Positions 41,162 to 48,030 of a DNA stretch of 48,030 nt are shown piece after piece. The notes below the pieces were generated by a model. It was not told where the DNA came from and ran no database searches. It saw only the letters and a list, made by a program, of their open reading frames with translations. A program made the position numbers and the translations under genes. The DNA is taken from the NCBI GenBank assembly GCA_902826035.1, contig CADEDG010000008.1, positions 1-48,030 on the forward strand, written 5' to 3'. How positions within the stretch are numbered: the first letter of the stretch is position 1; every line of letters starts with the position of its first letter. Source of the stretch: an uncultured Alphaproteobacteria bacterium (GTDB lineage: Bacteria > Pseudomonadota > Alphaproteobacteria > Caulobacterales > Aquidulcibacteraceae).

Positions 41162-42424
41162 TTAGGCTGCCTTGACCGGCTCTCGGGCGGCGGCTTCGAC
41201 GATCCGCTTTACCTCTGTCGCCCACAAATCCAAGGCGGTCCGTTTTTGCGGAAGGTAGGTATTGCGATTGTACACCCTCGTGATCGCGGGCCCGGGCGGC
41301 GTGTGATTGAGAATCCGGCTGATGACCTCACCCATCACGCCGAGATGCTCCGAGGTCAGCATCGTGGCGCCTGTGCGACGCAGGTCGTGAACGGTGAAGC
41401 TCTTCACGCCGATCCCATCCGTGAGGCGTGCGAAGAAACGGGTGAGCACCTTCGCTTCGAGCTCGTCGCCTTCTCTATTGAGGAATGCGAAGTCTTCCTT
41501 TCGTGATGCAAAGGCGGCTCGAAGCACTTCGATCGCCGCGTCTGAGAGCGGCACCGCGTGGGGGCCTTTCTTGTTCTTGGTGCGCGGTCCCGGAATTGTC
41601 CAAAGTCTGGCTTCCCAGTCGATCTCGCTCCAGTGGACGCCAGCGACTTCGCCTCGTCTTTGCAGCGTTAAGATTGCAAGCTGGGCGGCGCGTGCGGCGG
41701 AGGTGGCGTCGGCGCGACCCTCCGCAATCGTGTTCTCCAGCGCCATCCAGATTTTGCGCAGTTCCGCGGTGCTGGCGACACGTTCACGGCTGTTCTTGGG
41801 GTACGGCTTGAGGCCAAAGGCGACGTTCGCCTCCACCCAGCCCCTTTTGACGCCGAAGCCCAGCATCTGCCGGATCACTTCAAGCATGGTGTTGGCGGCT
41901 GAGAACCCCACTGCGTCGGCGACCTCAGCCAAGGCATCGGCGATCGGCGGGGCGGCAAGTTCGGTTACAGGCGTGTCGCCGAAGCGTGGGCGGATGTGTT
42001 TTCGATAGCTGATTTTCTCCAGCTTCATGCGAGAGGGCGCCTTTCGAAGATCGGCATCGACGAAATAGGGCCCCGAAAGTTTCTCCAGCGTGCGTTCGTG
42101 ACGCGCTTCTGCCGCTGCTTTCTGGGCGCGGCGTTCGGCGATGGGGTCGCGCCCATGAAGCTGCGCGCCCGCCAGGAGGTCAAGCGCGGCGGTGCGTGCT
42201 TGTTTGAGCGTGACGATTCGTGCATCGCCAACGCGGGGCTCGCGCTGGCGACCTTCGAGGTCCCGGTAGATCACCGCGTAAGTCTTGGCGCCCTTGTCGG
42301 TGACGTTAAGCACCAGGCCCGGGACGCCCGTATCCCAATAGCGCGCGCGCTTCTGGCCGCCGGCGTCAGCGGCGTCGACAAAGGTCTGTGCAAAGCGTAC
42401 GCGCGTTGCTTGCGAGTTGGCCAT
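41162..42424 (-). CDS. int: Tyrosine-type site-specific integrase (DUF4102/P4 class)
   Basis: A 420-residue tyrosine recombinase. The N-terminal DUF4102 region (about 20-95: DAADAGGQKRARYWDTGVPGLVLNV) is followed by a core-binding domain and a complete catalytic domain: Arg256/257 in LTLQRRGEV, HDLRRTG (His346, Arg349), His374 and Tyr385 in TRVYNRNTY. P4-like integrases of this sort insert into tRNA 3' ends, matching the tRNA-Val attachment site here. The gene reads away from the right end of the element, with its start about 180 bp from the attR core. The spacer holds arm-type repeats. Confidence 0.94.
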   Translation of the reverse strand: MANSQATRVRFAQTFVDAADAGGQKRARYWDTGVPGLVLNVTDKGAKTYAVIYRDLEGRQREPRVGDARIVTLKQARTAALDLLAGAQLHGRDPIAERRAQKAAAEARHERTLEKLSGPYFVDADLRKAPSRMKLEKISYRKHIRPRFGDTPVTELAAPPIADALAEVADAVGFSAANTMLEVIRQMLGFGVKRGWVEANVAFGLKPYPKNSRERVASTAELRKIWMALENTIAEGRADATSAARAAQLAILTLQRRGEVAGVHWSEIDWEARLWTIPGPRTKNKKGPHAVPLSDAAIEVLRAAFASRKEDFAFLNREGDELEAKVLTRFFARLTDGIGVKSFTVHDLRRTGATMLTSEHLGVMGEVISRILNHTPPGPAITRVYNRNTYLPQKRTALDLWATEVKRIVEAAAREPVKAA

Positions 42425-42460
42425 TTTTGTTTTCCCACCAATTGGCTAATGCAGTTTCTG

Positions 42461-42481
42461 AGCCAGCAATGAGCCAGCAAA
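42461..42481 (+). promoter_or_regulatory. Putative integrase arm-type sites, right end
   Basis: The same 21-bp block as at 1693-1713: two tandem AGCCAGCAA units 11 bp apart, in the same orientation. It lies directly upstream of the integrase start, so it could also repress or shape integrase expression. This role is inferred. Confidence 0.6.
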
Positions 42482-42591
42482 ACAGGTCCGCATTGGTCTG
42501 TTTTGAGGGGTGTTCGTCGTAGGGGTCGCTCCTGAAAAAGCCAAAACACTCAGACAGATGCAGGGCTTGTCTGCGCTCATCCGCACTGGTA

Positions 42592-42603
42592 TTTGCTGGC
42601 TCA
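42592..42603 (-). promoter_or_regulatory. Inverted arm-type site next to the attR core
   Basis: TTTGCTGGCTCA at 42592-42603 is the reverse complement of TGAGCCAGCAAA found in the tandem sites at both ends. It ends 4 bases before the attR core repeat. Together with 42461-42481 it gives the mixed orientations typical of a lambda-like attP. Confidence 0.55.
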
Positions 42604-42607
42604 GTAG

Positions 42608-42654
42608 CGTTGACATCGTAGGGGTCACAGGTTCGATCCCTGTCGCGCCCACCA
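42608..42654 (+). repeat. attR: attR: right 47-bp direct repeat
   Basis: This is an exact copy of 1590-1636 (tRNA-Val 3' part including CCA). It lacks the acceptor 5' strand and D arm, so it is not a second tRNA gene. Host sequence begins at 42655. Confidence 0.93.
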
Positions 42655-42670
42655 ATCCTTCCGGATTTTT
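42654..42670 (+). terminator. Displaced tRNA-Val terminator
   Basis: AATCC (42654-42658) and GGATT (42663-42667) form a short stem around TTCC, followed by TTT. Before the element inserted, this hairpin would have followed tRNA-Val at once. The stem is short, so strength is uncertain. Confidence 0.45.
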
Positions 42671-42788
42671 GCCAAGACCTCGGTTGCGTTCAGCGCCGGC
42701 GTCCGCTGCGGTGTTGCCGGGGCTGCGATCGAGCGGCGTCCAGGTCCGATATTGATTTTCGGACGTACCCCGCGCATTCCCTCACACC

Positions 42789-43562
42789 ATGACATACGAA
42801 AACATCCTCGTCGAAATCGATGTTGGCGTTGGAATCATTCGCCTCCATCGCCCTAAAGCGCTTAACGCTTTAAACGATGCGCTGATCGCTGAACTGAACG
42901 CTGCTCTCGATGCATTCGAGGCTGACGATGCGATTGGTTGCATCGTCCTTGCGGGCTCGGAAAAAGCCTTTGCCGCCGGTGCCGACATCAAGCAGATGGC
43001 CGATGGAAGTTTCGCCGATTTCTACGGGCGCGATCCGTTCTCGAATCTCGAGCGCGTGCCGCGCTGCCGGAAGCCGATTATTGCCGCAGTCGGGGGTTAT
43101 GCGCTCGGCGGTGGTTGCGAACTCGCGATGATGTGCGACTTCATCGTCGCGGCCGATAACGCAAAGTTTGGCCAGCCGGAGATCACCCTTGGCGTCATGC
43201 CCGCCTGGGGCGGCTCGCAGCGTCTGACGCACGCGGTCGGCAAAGCCAAGGCGATGGATCTTTGCCTCACAGGGCGCATGATGGACGCTGCTGAAGCTGA
43301 ACGCGCGGGACTGGTCGCGCGCATCGTGCCCGCAGACAAGCTGATGGAAGTGACGTTGGCGATAGCGAAAACAATCGCGTCGATGGGACGCCTCTCCGCC
43401 ATCGCCAACAAAGAAGCGGTGAACGCGGCGTTCGAGACGCCGCTGAACGAAGGCCTCAAGCTTGAGCGGCGGTTGTTCTACGGGCTCTTCGCCACAGCGG
43501 ATCAGAAGGAAGGCATGGCGGCTTTCATCGAAAAGCGGCCGCCTGCGTTCAAGAACAGGTAG
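42789..43562 (+). CDS. Enoyl-CoA hydratase
   Basis: A 257-residue crotonase-fold enzyme that hydrates 2-trans-enoyl-CoA in beta-oxidation. The oxyanion-hole segments are [10 protein letters not shown] near 66 and [35 protein letters not shown] near 105-135. The catalytic acids are the Glu in GGGCELAM and the Glu in QPEITLG. Length and order match short-chain enoyl-CoA hydratases (EchA/PaaF type). It is host DNA, now the first gene right of the element; before insertion it would have followed tRNA-Val by about 130 bp. rpsT follows from its own promoter. Confidence 0.92.
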   Translation: MTYENILVEIDVGVGIIRLHRPKALNALNDALIAELNAALDAFEADDAIGCIVLAGSEKAFAAGADIKQMADGSFADFYGRDPFSNLERVPRCRKPIIAAVGGYALGGGCELAMMCDFIVAADNAKFGQPEITLGVMPAWGGSQRLTHAVGKAKAMDLCLTGRMMDAAEAERAGLVARIVPADKLMEVTLAIAKTIASMGRLSAIANKEAVNAAFETPLNEGLKLERRLFYGLFATADQKEGMAAFIEKRPPAFKNR

Positions 43563-43563
43563 T

Positions 43564-43592
43564 TTGACGACGACTTGGGGAGAGGCTATAGC
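43564..43592 (+). promoter_or_regulatory. Sigma-70-type promoter of rpsT
   Basis: TTGACG at 43564-43569 and TATAGC at 43587-43592 are separated by exactly 17 bp. This lies directly after the enoyl-CoA hydratase stop and about 45 bases before the rpsT ATG. It is among the best consensus promoters seen in the window. Confidence 0.8.
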
Positions 43593-43636
43593 CCCGCGCT
43601 TCGCATCCGAAATCACATCCTGGAACCCATATCGCC

Positions 43637-43906
43637 ATGGCGAATACCAAGTCCGCAAAGAAGGCAGAGCGCCGCAACATTACCCGTACGGTGGTCAACA
43701 AGGCGCGCCGCACGCGCATGCGCTCGTCCTGGCGGTCCGTGGAAGAGGCGATCGCCTCTGGCGACGCCAAGAAGGCTCAGGAAGCTTTGCGGGAAGCCGA
43801 ATCCCAAACCATGCGCGCCTCGAGCAAGAAGGTGGTTCACAAGAACACCGCCAGCCGCAAAGTGGGGCGGCTTTCCAAGCGCGTCGCCGCCCTCGCCGGC
43901 AAATAG
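43637..43906 (+). CDS. rpsT: 30S ribosomal protein S20
   Basis: An 89-residue, very basic helical protein. It begins [30 protein letters not shown] and ends [15 protein letters not shown], the standard S20 sequence, which binds 16S rRNA early in 30S assembly. It is translated from an ATG at 43637 after ATATCGCC. Its position directly before dnaA matches many alphaproteobacteria. Confidence 0.97.
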   Translation: MANTKSAKKAERRNITRTVVNKARRTRMRSSWRSVEEAIASGDAKKAQEALREAESQTMRASSKKVVHKNTASRKVGRLSKRVAALAGK

Positions 43907-44318
43907 GCCTGCTGCCTTATTGCGCGTTCTAGGCGACCTGGACGCGCGCCCGCCACTATCTCAATTCGGCTACAGCACTGTTTGGAAACGGTGAATATTT
44001 GGCCGTGTCCGGCGTCCAAAAATCTCTCGAAAAAACAGCGAATTTTGTTTATTTTCAGATAGATAACGTCGTTGCACGCAAGGTGTGGATTATCTCGAAA
44101 AAGTAAACATCGCCTCCCTTGACCCGCTCCCCATTTTCGGCGCATCGTTTCGTTCGTTAGGCGAGCTGATCGCTTGGCGCATCTTCAGGAAACGCAGTGC
44201 GTTTGCTCCAGACGAGGTCGTCTCGCGCTGGTCGGGGAGGTTTGTCCGCAAGTTCTAATTGCTCCGGGGCGGAGCAATGAAACGTCAATAATCATAAGTT
44301 CTTAGCAAGGGGTTGGCT
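43907..44318. other. dnaA upstream region with AT-rich tract and a DnaA-box-like site
   Basis: About 410 bases without a gene. An AT-rich tract at about 44018-44110 stands out from its GC-rich surroundings (for example GAATTTTGTTTATTTTC at 44040-44056). TGTGGATTA at 44084-44092 is the reverse complement of TAATCCACA, one mismatch from the DnaA box. TTGACC at 44119-44124 is a -35-like hexamer but has no good -10. It is the likely dnaA control region; an origin function cannot be judged from one box. Confidence 0.5.
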
Positions 44319-45722
44319 ATGGAACAGGGCAACGACGCCGCCAGCGGCGGGTCAGCTGGCTTTGGCATTAATCGCGCCTACGAAATGGTGCGCCGAGAGC
44401 TTCTGGGAGAGTTCGGGGCGGATTTCTTTCGCTCCTACATCGATCCGCTCCGCTTCGTTGCGGAATGGAATGGGTCGCTGCTGTTTCGCACCGGATCGCG
44501 CGTCGCGCAGGAGCGGCTGCGCCAGCAGGTTCAACATCGGCTGGAAGCGCGTTTGCGCGCCCACGAGTCCAAGGCGGGACCGGTTGAGATTCTCCTGGAA
44601 GAGGAATTTCCTGAAGACGTTCGCGCCTTGGTGGACGACCGCACCAGCCGGCCGCAAGCATTGGCGACGGCTGATCGCGCTCAGGCTCAGTCGCTCACCT
44701 TTGAAACGTTCTGCGCCGCTTCCTCCAATCATCGCGCGCTGACGGTTGCGCAGATGATTGCGGCCGCCGCCGGCGTAGCGTTTCCCATCTGGCTCGTGCA
44801 TTCCCCACCCGGCTGCGGGAAGTCGCACCTTTTGGCCGCGATTGCGCACGAGGCGAAATTGCGTACGCCGGAGCGCAAGGTGCTCTTGATGACGGGCCAG
44901 GATTATCTGGAAGGTTTCCAAAGCGCTCTGCACAAGAAGCGCGATTCGAGCGCGTTCAAGGAATTCGTGCGCGCGCCCGACTTGCTGTTGATCGACGATT
45001 TTCACCGCATTTGCGGGAAAAAGATGACGGAAACCGAAGCGTTTGACACTATGTACGATGTGACGCGCCGCGGCGGTCAGGTCGTGCTCGCCGCCAATCA
45101 TGGCGCTGAGGGGCTTGAGGGTCTCGACGATGCATGGCGCTCGAAGCTGAAAGGCGCGGCGTCGTGCGAAATATTCGAGCCCGACGCCGAACTGCGCCGC
45201 CGCATTCTCGACATGCGCATGCGCCATCACGCCATCACATCGCCCGGCTTCAGCGTCGTGACAGAGGCGCTTGATTTCATCGCCGAGCGTATGCATGTGA
45301 CCGGCCGCGAACTCGATGGCGCGGTGTGCCAATTGCTCATTGAGTGGAAAATTTCGGGAGGCACTGAAGTGACATTAGAAGCCGCAACCAACGCCCTGCA
45401 AAACAAGCTCAGCGACGCCGCCGAAAAGCGCATCACTGTACAACTTGTTCAGAAAGTTGTGGCTCGGCACTACAATATGAGTCTCCAACAATTGCTGGAG
45501 CGTACACGTCGCCACGCGGTAGCGCGCCCGCGGCAAGTGGCGATGTTCCTCGCTTGCAAGATGACCCACGCCTCCCTGCCCGACATTGGCCAGCGTTTCG
45601 GCGGTTTCGATCATACCACCATCATGTATGCGCGTGACCGCATCGCCGCCATGGTCGAGCAAGACCCGGCGTTCCGGGCTGAGATCGAAAACGTCGCGCG
45701 CGCGGTGCGTCGCGAGCCCTGA
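44319..45722 (+). CDS. dnaA: Chromosomal replication initiator DnaA, divergent form
   Basis: A 467-residue initiator. Domain IV is standard: ARPRQVAMFLACKMTHASLPDIGQRFGGFDHTTIMYARDRI, the DnaA-box-binding helix-turn-helix and signature. In the AAA+ domain, Walker A reads PPGCGKSHLL instead of the near-invariant GLGKTHLL, and Walker B is LLLIDDFHRI. The stretch aligned with the arginine-finger box reads LDDAWRSKLKG, where Escherichia coli has VEDRLKSRFGWG, so the finger Arg appears to be Lys. Sensor II (VTGRELDGAV) is kept. Domain I is short. The ATG at 44319 is chosen over a TTG at 44313. Neighbours rpsT, dnaN and recF confirm it is the chromosomal copy. Confidence 0.93.
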   Translation: MEQGNDAASGGSAGFGINRAYEMVRRELLGEFGADFFRSYIDPLRFVAEWNGSLLFRTGSRVAQERLRQQVQHRLEARLRAHESKAGPVEILLEEEFPEDVRALVDDRTSRPQALATADRAQAQSLTFETFCAASSNHRALTVAQMIAAAAGVAFPIWLVHSPPGCGKSHLLAAIAHEAKLRTPERKVLLMTGQDYLEGFQSALHKKRDSSAFKEFVRAPDLLLIDDFHRICGKKMTETEAFDTMYDVTRRGGQVVLAANHGAEGLEGLDDAWRSKLKGAASCEIFEPDAELRRRILDMRMRHHAITSPGFSVVTEALDFIAERMHVTGRELDGAVCQLLIEWKISGGTEVTLEAATNALQNKLSDAAEKRITVQLVQKVVARHYNMSLQQLLERTRRHAVARPRQVAMFLACKMTHASLPDIGQRFGGFDHTTIMYARDRIAAMVEQDPAFRAEIENVARAVRREP

Positions 45723-45810
45723 GCGGCCCTCATCCTGTAGCTGTTGCCGGTACCCGCCTCAAAATCTTGCAAATTGGGCTTGGGACCGTGGCGAGGCGCT
45801 GCTAGCTTCC

Positions 45811-45851
45811 GACCCCCGCGAAGAGGCGACTCAGCCTCCGAAGCGGGGGTC
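45811..45851 (+). terminator. Inverted repeat between dnaA and dnaN, probable terminator
   Basis: GACCCCCGC (45811-45819) and GCGGGGGTC (45843-45851) form a perfect 9-bp stem, and inside it AGGC pairs with GCCT. The following sequence, GTTTCAT, is only weakly T-rich, so termination may be partial. About 60 bases remain before dnaN. Confidence 0.6.
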
Positions 45852-45911
45852 GTTTCATATGCGCTCTCCGGCGTCTGAAGCTGGAGGGGCGCCAGAGGTC
45901 GGGATGAAGCA

Positions 45912-47033
45912 ATGCGGCTGACGATTGAGCGCCAGGCGCTCCTCAAAGCGCTGAACCACGTTCAAAGCGTCGTAGAGCGGCGAAATACGATTCCTATTCT
46001 CTCCAATGTGCTCATGGCCGCCGAAGGTGACCATTTGCGTTTGACCGCGACAGACCTTGACATCGAAATCGCCGAGGCGGCGCCGGCGGAGGTCGAGCGC
46101 GCTGGCCAAACCACGGCGCCCGCCAATTATCTCTACGACTTCGTCCGCAAACTGCCCGACAAAGCGGCGATCAAATTCGAAGTGAGCGGCGACGATCCCA
46201 GACTGTTTATTTCCGCCGGCAAATCGCGTCTGCATTTGCCGGTTTTGCCGGCCGGCGATTTTCCATCCATGCCGTCAGACGGCTTTGAGACGCGCTTTGA
46301 GGTCGAACCCACCGAGCTCGCGCGTCTGGTCGATAAGACCCGCTTTGCCATCTCGACGGAGGAGACCCGCTACTATCTGAACGGCATCTTCTTTCACACC
46401 GTCACCAACGCCAATGGAGAAGCGTCGCTACGCGCAGTCGCCACCGACGGTCACCGCTTGGCGCTTGCCGACACCGCTGCGCCCAAGGGAGCGCCGGGCA
46501 TGCCGGGCGTAATCGTGCCACGCAAGACCATCAACGAGTTGAAGCGCTTGCTCGATGACGCAGCAGACATGGTTGAAATCGCGGTTTCGCCGCAGAAAAT
46601 ACGCTTCGCGCTGGGTGACGCGGTGTTGACGTCCAAGCTGATCGACGGCTCATTTCCGGAATATGCACGCGTCATTCCCAAGGGAAATTCCAAGATCCTA
46701 AAGGTCGACAATAAGATTTTCGCCGAAGCGGTGGACCGCGTCGCCACGGTGTCGGCGGAGCGCTCGCGCTCGGTGCGGCTCGCGCTCGACAAGGACAAAG
46801 TGACCCTCACCGTGAACAACCCGGACGCCGGTGTCGCCACCGAGGATCTCGCCGCCGATTATTCGAGCGACGGCATGGAGATCGGTTTTAACGCGCGTTA
46901 TTTACTCGACGTCGCCCAGCAGATCGACGGTGAATCCGCGTTGTTCGAACTGGCTGACTCTGGATCGCCGACTTTGGTGCGCGACGAAGCCGACGAGAAC
47001 GCGCTCTACGTGTTGATGCCGTTGCGGGTGTGA
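45912..47033 (+). CDS. dnaN: DNA polymerase III sliding clamp (beta subunit)
   Basis: A 373-residue sliding clamp. It begins MRLTIERQALLKALNHVQSVVERRNTIPILSNVLM, has the second-domain start ETRYYLNGIFFHT and ATDGHRLAL near 150-175, and ends ADENALYVLMPLRV, a normal beta-clamp C-terminus. It tethers the replicative polymerase and has three repeated clamp folds. It lies between dnaA and recF, as in most bacteria. Confidence 0.97.
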   Translation: MRLTIERQALLKALNHVQSVVERRNTIPILSNVLMAAEGDHLRLTATDLDIEIAEAAPAEVERAGQTTAPANYLYDFVRKLPDKAAIKFEVSGDDPRLFISAGKSRLHLPVLPAGDFPSMPSDGFETRFEVEPTELARLVDKTRFAISTEETRYYLNGIFFHTVTNANGEASLRAVATDGHRLALADTAAPKGAPGMPGVIVPRKTINELKRLLDDAADMVEIAVSPQKIRFALGDAVLTSKLIDGSFPEYARVIPKGNSKILKVDNKIFAEAVDRVATVSAERSRSVRLALDKDKVTLTVNNPDAGVATEDLAADYSSDGMEIGFNARYLLDVAQQIDGESALFELADSGSPTLVRDEADENALYVLMPLRV

Positions 47034-47061
47034 TAAGCTTCGCTTGAACCAACGTGACACT

Positions 47062-48030
47062 TTGACCGCCACGCTCCACGTCACCCGCCTGACGCTCACG
47101 AATTTTCGCAATCACGCCGCGCTCGATTTGCAACTGGACGCGCGGCCGGTTTGCCTGTTCGGCCCCAATGGCGCGGGCAAGACCAACATCCTCGAGGCGC
47201 TCACCATGCTGGCGCCGGGGCGGGGTTTGCGCAGCGCCTCACTCACCGATGTGGCCCGCGCCGGCGAGGACGAGATGCGCGCGCAAGTCTGGGCGGTCTC
47301 GGCGCGCGTGGTTCAAGACGGAGAAGACCTTGTGCTCGGCGCCGGCGCTGAGCGCACGCCGGAGGGCGGCGTCAAGCGCGTGGCGCGGCGCGATGGCCAG
47401 CCGGCGACAGCAGCTGAACTCGCGGAAGCCGCGCGCATGACCTGGCTGACGCCGGCGATGGATCGCATTTGGTCCGGCCCTGCTGGAGATCGGCGGCGCT
47501 TCTTCGATCGTCTGACGTTGGCGCGCGCTACCGAGCACGGCGCATCCGCGGCGGCCTATGAGCGGGCCATGCGCGAGCGCCAACGACTGCTGCTCGATCG
47601 CGTGTTCGATGACGCCTGGCTCGGTGGCCTGGAGCGGGAGATGTCGGCGCACGGGGCGGCGATCGCGGCGGCGCGCGTGGAAACGTTGCACCGTTTGCAG
47701 GACGCGATCGACGCGCGTCCCGATGGGGCGTTTCCGAAGGCGGCGCTCGCGCTTGAGGGCGCACTGGAAGCGCGGTTCGAGCGCGGCGCCAAGAGCGTCG
47801 ATGTGGAAGATGATTTCGCCGCGCTGCTGCGCGAAATGCGCGGGCGCGATGCTGGCGCAGGGCGCGCACTCGACGGCCCCCATCGCTCCGATCTGCTGGC
47901 GCGTCACGCCGCCAAGAACATGGACGCAGATCAATGCTCCACTGGCGAGCAGAAAGCGCTGCTCCTGGGGCTCACGCTGGCGCAGGCGCGCGCGCTCGCA
48001 AGCGATCCGGGCGCGGGCCCCTCGCTGATC
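47062..48030 (+). CDS. recF: RecF recombination/repair ATPase, 3' end outside the window
   Basis: The frame stays open from 47038 to the window end. The first 323 residues are visible. They begin TATLHVTRLTLTNFRNHAAL, with Walker A LFGPNGAGKTNILEAL near 35 and the ABC signature STGEQKALLLGLTLA near 293, directly followed by PSLI where Walker B should begin. RecF loads RecA at gaps behind replication forks. No ATG or GTG lies near the fold start; TTG at 47062 is used and TTG at 47044 is an alternative. It is 28 bp after dnaN. Confidence 0.92.
   Translation, partial: MTATLHVTRLTLTNFRNHAALDLQLDARPVCLFGPNGAGKTNILEALTMLAPGRGLRSASLTDVARAGEDEMRAQVWAVSARVVQDGEDLVLGAGAERTPEGGVKRVARRDGQPATAAELAEAARMTWLTPAMDRIWSGPAGDRRRFFDRLTLARATEHGASAAAYERAMRERQRLLLDRVFDDAWLGGLEREMSAHGAAIAAARVETLHRLQDAIDARPDGAFPKAALALEGALEARFERGAKSVDVEDDFAALLREMRGRDAGAGRALDGPHRSDLLARHAAKNMDADQCSTGEQKALLLGLTLAQARALASDPGAGPSLI

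Noticed and set aside
42592..42654. Possible second tRNA-Val gene at the right end
   Set aside because: Only the 3' part is present. The GGCTCAG before it looks like a D arm by chance, and no acceptor 5' strand can be found.

Overview
The window is alphaproteobacterial chromosome close to the replication-initiation gene cluster, interrupted by one integrated conjugative element. The host part holds an N-formylglutamate amidohydrolase-like gene, a CpdR-type response regulator, tRNA-Val(GAC), an enoyl-CoA hydratase, rpsT, dnaA, dnaN and the start of recF. CpdR, the high G+C content and the rpsT-dnaA-dnaN-recF order point to Caulobacterales or a close relative. This is inferred from gene content; no search was run.

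The element runs from 1590 to 42654. A 47-bp perfect direct repeat marks its ends: the 3' part of tRNA-Val(GAC) at 1590-1636, and a copy at 42608-42654 with no tRNA 5' half. A tyrosine integrase (41162-42424) lies just inside the right end. Short GCCAGCAA-type repeats just inside both ends look like integrase arm sites. Removing about 41.0 kb would put the tRNA directly upstream of the enoyl-CoA hydratase, rpsT and dnaA.

Layout from left to right: (1) 1637-2045, non-coding left end with a 26-bp tRNA-Thr-like fragment. (2) 2046-9508, a defence-like island: a two-gene CBASS (CD-NTase plus a Cap15-like two-TM beta-barrel effector), a membrane-anchored staphylococcal-nuclease-like protein translationally coupled to an unknown helical protein, an unknown N-anchored protein, a DUF4238 protein, an Abi_C protein, and a McrB-N-like/HNH nuclease. 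(3) 9597-14315, processing and establishment genes: a C-terminally short VirD2-like relaxase, a small membrane protein, a TraF-type S26 peptidase, ArdC and SSB, with two cargo genes (GFA and MmcQ/YjbR) and a cluster of GC-rich palindromes. (4) 14811-25321, a divalent heavy-metal island: MerR regulator with operator, ICMT-like membrane protein, P1B-type ATPase, CzcCBA-type efflux pump and accessory genes. (5) 25528-28232, a large ParB-like protein, an Lrp/AsnC regulator and a pair of identical-class palindromes. (6) 28293-39453, a coupling protein split by a frame change, a ribbon-helix-helix protein and a full trbBCDEJLFGI type IV secretion operon ending in an excisionase-like HTH gene. (7) 39455-41113, hipBA with three repeats at exact 27-bp period. 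(8) the integrase and right end.

Together the genes describe an integrative and conjugative element of the Trb (MPF-T) class that carries metal resistance and phage defence. Two features make autonomous transfer uncertain: the coupling protein is split between its Walker A and Walker B halves, and the relaxase lacks the C-terminal region usual in its family. The least understood stretch is 3847-6456, where a membrane nuclease and an unknown partner overlap by 4 bp next to CBASS. In the host part, the DnaA is unusual: its Walker A reads PPGCGKSHL and the usual arginine-finger position appears to be lysine.
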